This document shows, one piece after another, positions 1 to 5,057 of a stretch of DNA of 5,057 nucleotides. Position 1 is the stretch's first letter, and each line of letters starts with the position of its first letter. The notes under the pieces are model-generated. The model made no database searches, had not been told where the DNA came from, and worked only from the letters and a program-made list of their open reading frames with translations. Position numbers and translations under genes: made by a program. Source of the stretch: Acidobacteriaceae bacterium (GTDB lineage: Bacteria > Acidobacteriota > Terriglobia > Terriglobales > Acidobacteriaceae); NCBI GenBank assembly GCA_030040115.1, contig JASHUH010000595.1, positions 1 through 5,057 of the forward strand. The letters are read 5' to 3'.

Positions 1-240
1 TACCCCGAGCCCAGCCCATTCTCGCTTGATCCGGGGCCGGTTGATATCGCGAGTTTAACGTCGATAAGAGCCAATTTACTGTCGAGTTCCATCCTCCGTC
101 AAGCGATTTAATCGTCTATCATTATCGTATTTCTAAAAGTAACTATTTTGCCCAACTTAAGAGTTGATGGATCCAAGGGCATCTTGACGTTACGCCTTGT
201 TAACTTGCGCTCATCCTGCGCTAAGTGTCGTTCTGAGGTT
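1..240. other. left flank, no recognised gene
   Basis: No gene is recognised here. Frame 1 on the plus strand is open from the window edge to a TAA at 109-111 (36 codons), which could be the tail of a truncated gene, but the residues match no family I know. The rest is relatively A+T-rich and full of stops in most frames. A short perfect hairpin (CAACT / AGTTG, arms 153-157 and 162-166) is present with no T-run after it. The stretch is best read as intergenic or heavily decayed DNA outside the ISL3 relic. Confidence 0.4.
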
Positions 241-260
241 GGTTCTTCCGCAATCTTGAT

Positions 261-287
261 GTACCCCGGCTGACGCTTTGCCGGTAC
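261..287. repeat. bulged palindrome (hairpin) upstream of ISL3 relic
   Basis: GTACC at 261-265 plus GGC at 268-270 pair with GCCGGTAC at 280-287, giving eight base pairs with two bulged C residues and a nine-base loop. It lies about 20 bases inside a possible ISL3 left end (GGTTCTTCCGC starting near 241) and about 60 bases before the decayed transposase start. It may be part of the element's leader. No T-run follows, so it is not an obvious terminator. Role unknown. Confidence 0.4.
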
Positions 288-347
288 CGCGAGGGGCGAT
301 AGAACGGGATCAGGTTCCGGCGAGGTCCAGGAATGGCTATGGGACGA

Positions 348-686
348 CGGATGTTGTAGTCGGATGCCGACGAAGTGGTTCCGGACGAATTGAAGGACGA
401 AGGGCGAAGCCGGCTGATCATGGTGTTGCACCCGGCACGGTAATACTTGGCCACATTGCCGGCAGATTTCCCGGTATATCCGTAGCTGGTACAGACGACG
501 GCTGAGCGATTTGCTCTGGGAAGGCATTGCTGCCATGATCGAATTGCAAGCCCGCCGGTTCTTCTTGCGATTCTGCGGGTTTGGGCAGCGCATCTTTACA
601 GAGCGCCGCAGGAGACGGCGCCATGGTACACGCGTCGCGCCTTTCGTCTGAGCGTGGCGCTGAAACAGATCATGACCATGCGGTTC
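348..686 (+). pseudogene. ISL3-family transposase, decayed N-terminal fragment
   Basis: This is a broken relic of the N-terminal zinc-ribbon part of an ISL3-family transposase, which normally runs to several hundred residues. Stitching three segments recovers the family pattern. Frame 3 (about 360-440) gives SDADEVVPDELKDEGRSRLI and then MVLHPAR. Frame 1 (442-606) gives PHCRQISRYIRSWYRRRLSD, an LLWEGI stretch, then ELQARRFF and GQRIFTER. Frame 3 again (609-686) gives QETAPWYTRRAFRLSVALKQ. The family's 'R.Y.R.L.DLPW.GI', 'RRFFC' and 'RIFTE' blocks are clear. Damage includes a TAG at 357-359, frame breaks near 441 and 607, and loss of zinc-ligand Cys residues (WPHC for CPHC, FFL for FFC). Homology ends about 686, just where the 'ALGG' block should begin, and the DDE catalytic part is absent. 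It cannot make a functional protein. The possible left end near 241 is weak. Confidence 0.72.
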
Positions 687-805
687 CGACACGCGAATAT
701 CAGATTGATCAATTGTTTCAATGCTGAGTCAGTGAGGAGCACGAGGTGTTGCATAAGCTGAACTCAGCGGCGACGCGCATTCAGAGAACGACCACGGTGG
801 CTCCT
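687..805 (+). ncRNA. candidate IS110 bridge-RNA leader
   Basis: This is the non-coding stretch between the end of ISL3 homology and the IS110 transposase. IS110-group elements are known to carry their bridge RNA in the 5' non-coding end; the RNA pairs with both target and donor DNA through large internal loops. Here GCTGAGT (723-729) pairs perfectly with ACTCAGC (762-768) around a 32-base loop, the sort of stem with a large loop expected of such an RNA. An 8-base palindrome TTGATCAA lies just upstream. About 120 bases is short for a bridge RNA (roughly 150-200 nt), so it may extend into the coding start or the true left end may lie further left. Inferred from position and one helix only. Confidence 0.3.
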
Positions 806-810
806 CGGAG
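806..810 (+). promoter_or_regulatory. ribosome binding site for IS110 transposase
   Basis: CGGAG lies three bases before the ATG at 814. It is a plausible Shine-Dalgarno match and supports 814 as the start, in keeping with the family N-terminus that begins with a short lead into G-L-D-V-H-K. Confidence 0.5.
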
Positions 811-813
811 ACT

Positions 814-1845
814 ATGTACTTCATCGGACTCGATGTGCACAAGAAGACGATCAGCTTTTGCGTGAAGGACGCGGCTGGCCGTGTGCAGGGGGAAGGCAAG
901 ATCGGATCGACGCGGCGCGAGTTGGATGCCTGGGTGCGAACCCTTCCTCAACCCCGCACGATTGCCATGGAAGCGACCATCTTAACAGATGGATCTATGA
1001 CCATCTGCTTCCGCATGCCGAGAAAGAGAAGGTGGCTCATCCGCTGATGCTGAGGGCGATCGCTACGGCCAAGAAGAAGAACGACAAGATCGATGCCAGC
1101 AAGATCGCTGACTGCCTGCGCTGCGACTTCCTGGCCCGAGTGCCACATGGCCTCGACGGAGATCAGAGACCGGCGCCGCACGCTGTGCTACCGGAACCTG
1201 GTGGTCCGACAGATTGTGCAGATGAAGAACCGTGTCTCCGGGCTGTTGATGGAGACGGGAGTGAGCTACAACAAGCAGCGGTTGCACAAGGTGGGCTACT
1301 TCGCCGATCTAATATCGACCAACGAGGAGCTGAGCTTCAGCATAAGGCCGTTGCTGAAGCTGAGCAGGGAGATGATCCGCCGGTCGCAGAAGCTGGATTA
1401 TGCCCTGGTCAACTCGCTGGAGCGTGATCCGCTCTTGAAGGAGCGGATCACGCGACTCAGAACCGTTCCGGGAGTGGGTCCAATCACCGCGTTAACGTGG
1501 GCTCTGGAGATCGGCGACTTTACGCGGTTCGGTTCGATCAAACCGGCAATCAGCTACTGCGGCTTGTGCGGCGATGAGAAGAGCTCGGCCGACAAGGTGA
1601 CGCGCATGCCGCTTTCTAAACAGAGAAACAAGCATCTACAGCGAGGGCTGATCGAAGCAGCCAAGCTCGCGCCCAGGCAGTGCCATGAACTAGCCGTGAC
1701 CCATGCCAGAGAACTGGAAAGAGGGAACCCCAACCGGGCTACGTTGGCAGTGGCCAGAAAGATGGTGTGTTACATGCTCGCGGTCGAACGAAGGAAACAA
1801 GACTTCGTGCCTGCCGAAGAGCTCAGCCGCACGGCAGCAGCGTAA
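814..1845 (+). pseudogene. IS110-family transposase with two compensating frameshifts
   Basis: Serine/DEDD recombinase of the IS110 family, which moves its element using a bridge RNA. The reconstructed protein is 343 residues, about normal for the family. The N-terminal RuvC-like (DEDD) domain shows D7 in GLDVHK, E53 in AMEAT, and D91 and D94 in KKKNDKIDA. The C-terminal Transposase_20 domain shows the GVGPITALTWALEIGDF block, YCGLCG, and a serine pair at 257-258 (EKSSADK), one of which is the likely nucleophile, followed by PLSKQRNKHLQ. Reading starts at ATG 814, loses one G near 988 (ACAGAT where ACAGGAT would keep Thr-Gly-Trp), runs 48 codons in frame 3, then gains one base near 1133-1134 and returns to frame 1. 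Without correction, translation stops at TGA 1045-1047 after 77 residues. The indels may be real decay or assembly error. Everything after 1135 is intact to the TAA at 1843-1845. Confidence 0.9.
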
Positions 1846-1904
1846 AAAGCTTTCCTATTGGGTATCCGCTTCACTAACCGCACCCCAAGGGGCTGTGTTT
1901 TGGC
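1846..1904. other. junction of IS110 right end and IS1595 end
   Basis: This 59-base gap separates two convergent transposase genes, so both elements must end inside it. GGGGCTGTGTTTTGGC, starting at 1889, has the G-rich opening common for IS1595-type termini and sits just outside the stop of that gene. It overlaps a CCCCAAGGGG palindrome (1883-1892). No matching inverted copy was found at the other side, so neither element boundary can be fixed from this sequence alone. Confidence 0.3.
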
Positions 1905-2834
1905 TCAGAAAGCATCGGCACCTCGATCAACGATTTGACGCCGTGTAACCGGATCGACGGCGACGGCTTGTTGCGCCAAGCGATAAAACAGCTTGCCGCG
2001 GCTCTTTGATTTGCGGCGATTGAAGCGGAAGGTGAACTCGTCCAGATAGAAGTCCAGATGTTTGTGACTAACCGCTCCCTGGTGAGTTCCCATCAACCAC
2101 CGTTTGAGCAACGAAATCACCAAGTGAACCCGCGGCAGCGGTTCCGAAACAGCCTCCCTGTTCCCTTTCAGGTACGTGATCTCTCGCGGAAAGCCTTTGC
2201 TCTCCAGGGGCAAGTATCCCAGCCACCCGTCGGTGTGAACCACGCTGCTGGGGGCAACCGAATCCTCGACAAAGGGAACCAGGCTGGCGGCCGAGACGTC
2301 GGGAATCTGGCGCATACGAATCCGCCCGATGTCCGGTCCATCCTCCTCGGCAGCAACCAGAACCAGCGTCTTGTCCAGATTCAGTCTGCCCAGCGGATCC
2401 TCTTCCGGGCCGCCGACGTAGCACTCGTTCGCCTCCACGCCACCAATGAGCAGATCACGCCCTGGCCTTACCATGGCGCAGCGCAGCCGATGCAGCATGG
2501 TCCAGGCGGTTTCGTACCGGCTCAACCCCAGGATGTGCTGCAACCCCAAGGCGCTGGCCCCGTTCTTTTGGGTCGTCATCCACCACATGGCCTGAAACCA
2601 CAAGCGATGAGGAATGCGGGTGTCTTGAAAGATCGTGCCCGCCGTCACCGAAACCTGATACCGACAGCCATGGCATCGCAACAGCACCGTCCTCACCGAT
2701 GCGCTCTGCTGGCAACCGCAGCGCGGACAACGAAAACCCTCCGGCCAGCGCAGTTGCCGGAAATACTCCCGGCATTCCTCGTCACTCCGAAAGCCTAGGT
2801 CGAACTCCCACAGGTTCCGGGGATAATCTTCCAT
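1905..2834 (-). CDS. IS1595-family transposase (ISXO2-like DDE), near full length
   Basis: Cut-and-paste-type transposase of the IS1595 family, 309 residues from the ATG at 2834. The N-terminus (MEDYPRNLWEF) and full length fit the family. Residues 36-57 form the zinc ribbon (CPRC and CHGC). It is followed by the TAGTIFQDTRIPHRLWF block and KNGASALGLQHILGLSRYET, which is the helix-turn-helix-like region. The ISXO2-like catalytic domain starts at residue about 130. Its first motif is GGVEANECYVGG where the family has VEVDE.Y.GG, so the first catalytic Asp is Asn136 (codon 2427-2429, AAC). The second Asp is D202 (HTDGWLGY), and H237 and K244 (VHLVISLLKRWL) follow, then LDEFTFRFNRR near the C-terminus. 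The frame stays open to a GTG at 2921, adding 29 residues, but those codons overlap the putative intron end. The reading frame is undamaged, yet catalysis may be lost. Confidence 0.9.
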   Translation of the reverse strand: MEDYPRNLWEFDLGFRSDEECREYFRQLRWPEGFRCPRCGCQQSASVRTVLLRCHGCRYQVSVTAGTIFQDTRIPHRLWFQAMWWMTTQKNGASALGLQHILGLSRYETAWTMLHRLRCAMVRPGRDLLIGGVEANECYVGGPEEDPLGRLNLDKTLVLVAAEEDGPDIGRIRMRQIPDVSAASLVPFVEDSVAPSSVVHTDGWLGYLPLESKGFPREITYLKGNREAVSEPLPRVHLVISLLKRWLMGTHQGAVSHKHLDFYLDEFTFRFNRRKSKSRGKLFYRLAQQAVAVDPVTRRQIVDRGADAF

Positions 2835-2865
2835 CGACTCACATACTACGGGTTGTACCTTGGTG

Positions 2866-2965
2866 GTCGAGTAGAGTGATGGCGCTGAAGGGGCTTCGCA
2901 TGATGCCGTTGTCTCCATCACCCTCTCTAAAATTCCGTACGGCCCGTTTTCCGAGGTGCGGCTTC
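2866..2965 (-). ncRNA. domain V/VI-like ribozyme core of the intron
   Basis: Read on the minus strand, 2965-2931 is 35 nt, against 34 for a canonical domain V. It holds an AGC triad (2963-2961), a lower helix CCGCAC with GTACGG, an upper helix CTCG with CGGG, a GAAAA loop and a two-base CC bulge (2942-2941) on the 3' strand. Deviations are a C-A mismatch (2958/2938), an A (2934) opposite the triad G where U is usual, and a five-base loop instead of GNRA. The following hairpin pairs GTGATGG (2921-2915) with CCATCAC (2882-2876), and the 3' strand TCTACTCGAC has the look of a domain VI end. The layout is right, but the mismatches leave activity uncertain. Confidence 0.55.
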
Positions 2966-3702
2966 AAGGCTGACCTTTCGGATGGGGCCTTCCCTTCAAA
3001 CGCCCTGCTTAAGCTTGCTCCCAGCACATGCAGTCCGATGTTCGGTTTGCCTCCATCCTTCGCGCCGCTTGAGAGTCAGACCTTGCTTCCCGTTCTGAGC
3101 CGGGAAGGCGCTCTCCTCGCGACGCCGTCATTCGGGCTTCCCCGCCCTGCCCCAGGGGTCCTCGCTCCGGTCGGGGTTATAGTGTCCCCGTCCATCGCCG
3201 CTTCATCGACCCCATCCGAGCCACTCGCGTGCACCTTCCGACTTCCCGGCCGGGCCGGTTATACGTAACGCCTTGGCTGTGCGGGAGCGCCTGGGCCGCC
3301 CACGAGTGGGTCCGAGCTTGCGCTGACTATTCCTTCTCGACATGTCGCCCTCTGCGACTCCGGGGAGACCGGCGGCTGCATTTGTCCAGTTCCTTCACCG
3401 CCGACACTGGCCTTCGCCCCTTGACTATGGGCTCGGCTCTACCAAAGATCCCACAAATCCGCTTCACGTGGGGGTGTCGTTTCGGAGCTTAACTACGGTT
3501 CACGTTCGCTACGACCTGTCGATTTGCTGGCCCTCCGGACGGATGGACCGGGCTTTCGCTCAGCCATCAAGGACGTTTACTTCCGGGCTTTCGGCGAATC
3601 AGTCACCTGCATTCGCCGCCGGATATGACTACGGTGGCAACCGGGCAAGTTCCACCGGCGAGCCTCTCACTCGCTGGAATAGCTGCTAGCTTCGCTGCGC
3701 AG
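2866..3702 (-). mobile_element. putative ORF-less group II intron
   Basis: The stretch has no credible gene but strong RNA-like structure on the minus strand. Near the 5' side, helices include GCGAG/CTCGC (3658-3662 with 3670-3674), CGGTGG/CCACCG (3632-3637 with 3652-3657) and GGCGAAT/ATTCGCC (3593-3599 with 3611-3617). The 'CAGCGAGTGAGAGGCTCGCC' start resembles domain I of bacterial group II introns. The 3' side has a domain V-like hairpin (2931-2965) and a domain VI-like hairpin (2876-2921), then CTCGAC at 2871-2866, ending in the AY expected of an intron. The proposed 5' end, CTGCG at 3702, differs in its first base from the consensus GTGCG. At about 840 nt with no reverse-transcriptase ORF, it would be a derivative depending on an intron protein supplied elsewhere, or a relic. 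The class is not assigned. A different large structured RNA is the main alternative. Confidence 0.58.
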
Positions 3703-4337
3703 TCAAGCAGATACCCATCTTCGTGAAATTAGAGAACGCCGACGAAATGACGCAACAAGTGCACTCAAAACATGATTCAACAAAAGCATGCACGGTTGTC
3801 AGGGAATATCCGATTGCCGCCAGGCGTTGTCGCGCCTGGAATGGGGTCGCAAGTTGAGCCTCGGCTTTCCGCGGCTTCGCGAATCCAGGAGACGAATGAA
3901 TCTCTCTCCTTTATAACTCGATGGGAGCAACCACCGAGAAATTGTCGTTCCAGCCGACATTTCTGATGAACAATTCGTGAGACTGTTTCCCTTATGGGAA
4001 CCCCAGTTTGGGAACTCTTCATGAGTAGCCGGGTCTCTGAAGGGCGGTTGACAGTGACGGTAACCACAAGGCGCGCTTTGATATCGAAGACTTGGCCGCA
4101 GAGAAGGGCGCCATGTCCGGTGAGTCTGCTCGCACGCCCGAAGAAACTGGAAGGAGATAAAAGGTGGCCGGCTCGTGCTTGGAACAAGGAACGGCACTCC
4201 CAGTTGGAAATGGCTGCTGCTGCTCAAGAGGCTGGCCCGCAAAGCCAATCTGAATTTTGGTTAATTCCACGGGTGTCAGGAGCAGAACGATAACTTACCC
4301 GTCTGGCCTCCACAACAAAACATTAGGCCAACAGCTC
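3703..4337. other. gene-poor stretch between intron and transporter gene
   Basis: I see no gene here that I can support. The overlapping open frames on both strands have no family resemblance, no convincing starts and skewed composition. A frame-3 stretch at 4041-4160 (+) is open, hydrophilic and ends in TAA, but has no proper start. It is followed by AAGGAG (4151-4156) seven bases before a GTG at 4164 that opens a 29-codon frame ending at 4253; this is noted only as a possibility. The stretch probably holds the 5' exon side of the intron and decayed DNA downstream of the transporter gene. No clear terminator follows the transporter stop. Confidence 0.4.
3820..3839. repeat. strong short inverted repeat (hairpin)
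   Basis: CCAGGCG at 3820-3826 pairs perfectly with CGCCTGG at 3833-3839 around a six-base loop. Neither strand carries a T-run after it, so it is not a standard intrinsic terminator. It lies about 120 bases outside the proposed 5' end of the intron. It could be part of a structured RNA, an element terminus or an isolated repeat; the role is unknown. Confidence 0.45.
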
Positions 4338-5057
4338 TTATCCGGCAGGAACCAGCTTTTGCCGGCTTATCGAGAGACCGTCACGGCGGCGCAGATTGCG
4401 GAAGACCACGGTGGAGACGACGGTCAAAACCCCGAGGGCGACGAAGGCCTTATCAATTCCGTGGATGAAAACGACGGGAAGCGACCAGATGTGCTCGGGA
4501 AGGAAGAAGGCGGTCGCGAGACCGGCGATCGCTACGCCGAAGCTGAGGGCCATCTGCTGCACGGTGGCAAAGATGGTGCTGGCGGCGCTGGTGTCCTCTT
4601 CGACGACGTCCGCGTAGACTAGGGTGTTCATGCTTGTGAATTGCAGGGTGCTAAAGGCTCCGTAGAGGAAGGCGAGCAGCACGATCACCCAGAGCGGCGT
4701 GCGCAGTCCAATGCAGGCGAAGAGCAGGAGCAGGACGCCAATAATGAAAGTATTCGAAATCAGGATATAGCGGTAGCCGAAACGGTTCAGCAGGCGGGTC
4801 ATGAAGGTGTTCATCACCATGGCGGCGAGAGCCTGGGGCATGATGAGGAGTCCCGATTGAACGGGGGTATAACCCAGGCCGATCTGATAAAGCAGCGGCA
4901 GGAGAAAGGGCACGCCGCCGATGCCGAGACGGGTGATGAAGCCGCCTCCGACGGCTGCGAAGAAGGTGCGGAGCCGGAAGAGCGCCAGCCGGAGGAGAGG
5001 GAAGGGGGTATCCTTCGCATGCAGCCAATAGCCGGCAAGAAGGGCGAAGGCGATCAC
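4338..5057 (-). CDS. MFS multidrug transporter, DHA2/EmrB-type, C-terminal half
   Basis: Inner-membrane proton-driven drug exporter of the major facilitator superfamily, 14-TM DHA2 group. The gene enters from the right edge; the visible 239 residues are the C-terminal half of a protein usually near 480. The Val/Met-coded first triplet at 5057-5055 is not the real start. Hydrophobic segments fall at about 1-12, 31-60, 65-88, 97-117, 121-146, 160-187 and 203-220, ending in a basic tail (FRNLRRRDG). The arrangement 'LLRLALFR.RTF', then GGVPFLLPLLYQIGLGYTPV with SGLLIMPQALAAM, then NRFGYR, is typical of the second half of EmrB/QacA-like exporters. QQMALSFGVAIAG matches the conserved 'RQ.G.S.GVA' segment. 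The frame is clean with no sign of decay, unlike the elements to its left. The stop is TAA at 4340-4338. The substrate cannot be told, and partner genes (membrane-fusion protein, regulator) would lie outside the window. Confidence 0.88.
   Translation of the reverse strand: MIAFALLAGYWLHAKDTPFPLLRLALFRLRTFFAAVGGGFITRLGIGGVPFLLPLLYQIGLGYTPVQSGLLIMPQALAAMVMNTFMTRLLNRFGYRYILISNTFIIGVLLLLFACIGLRTPLWVIVLLAFLYGAFSTLQFTSMNTLVYADVVEEDTSAASTIFATVQQMALSFGVAIAGLATAFFLPEHIWSLPVVFIHGIDKAFVALGVLTVVSTVVFRNLRRRDGLSISRQKLVPAG

Noticed and set aside
108..692. 194-codon open frame on the minus strand
   Set aside because: It lies opposite the ISL3 relic, matches no family, and is rich in Arg/Ser/Pro as expected of an antisense frame.
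2058..2798. 246-codon open frame on the plus strand
   Set aside because: It lies entirely opposite the well-supported IS1595 transposase and has a composition typical of an antisense shadow.
3762..3780. Possible right inverted repeat of IS1595 on the minus strand, matching 1889-1904
   Set aside because: Only the TGTTTTG core is shared, the bases around it differ, and the eight flanking bases show no target duplication.
3777..4248. Overlapping minus-strand frames of 136 and 149 codons upstream of the intron
   Set aside because: They overlap in different frames, neither resembles a known protein, and no start is supported.
4164..4253. 29-codon frame with GTG start and an AAGGAG seven bases upstream
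   Set aside because: Too short, with three consecutive Cys, no recognisable family and no conserved context; a ribosome-site match of this kind can arise by chance.
4299..4330. Possible terminator after the transporter gene (GGCCT / AGGCC with a long loop)
   Set aside because: The stem is five base pairs with a loop of about 15 bases and no T-run on the minus strand.
1..5057. Search for CRISPR arrays, tandem repeats, tRNA genes or a defence operon
   Set aside because: No regularly spaced repeats, no tRNA-like T-arm context and no defence-protein motifs were seen in any frame.

Overview
The window looks like a bacterial accessory region, a pile-up of mobile-element debris beside one ordinary chromosomal gene. 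Moderately high G+C, the mix of insertion-sequence families and the type of multidrug transporter would suit an Acidobacteriota-like soil bacterium. That assignment is a guess from general resemblance; no marker gene is present.

Layout, left to right. Positions 1-240 hold nothing recognisable. Positions about 348-686 (+) are a decayed N-terminal piece of an ISL3-family transposase, broken over two reading frames and visible only when the frames are stitched together. It stops abruptly near 686. From there to about 1880 lies an IS110-family element: a structured non-coding leader (candidate bridge RNA, about 687-805), then the transposase (814-1845, +), which carries a one-base deletion near 988 and a compensating one-base insertion near 1133. 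Positions 1905-2834 (-) encode a full-length IS1595-family transposase in which the first catalytic Asp appears to be Asn.

Directly upstream of that gene on the minus strand, about 2866-3702, is a stretch of about 840 nt with no credible gene. I read it as a group II intron without its reverse-transcriptase ORF. It has a domain V-like hairpin, a domain VI-like hairpin, an AC 3' end and several strong helices near its 5' end. The ORFs that cross it on the plus strand are probably phantom translations of a structured RNA. Positions 3703-4337 are a further gene-poor stretch with one strong hairpin. The right edge (4338-5057, -) is the C-terminal half of a 14-TM (DHA2/EmrB-type) MFS drug transporter that runs off the window.

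The genes do not form a pathway. The story is successive insertion and decay: an old ISL3 copy, an IS110 element apparently inserted in or next to it, an IS1595 copy, and a group II intron lying just upstream of the IS1595 coding start. No CRISPR array, tRNA, rRNA, defence system or other cargo gene was found.
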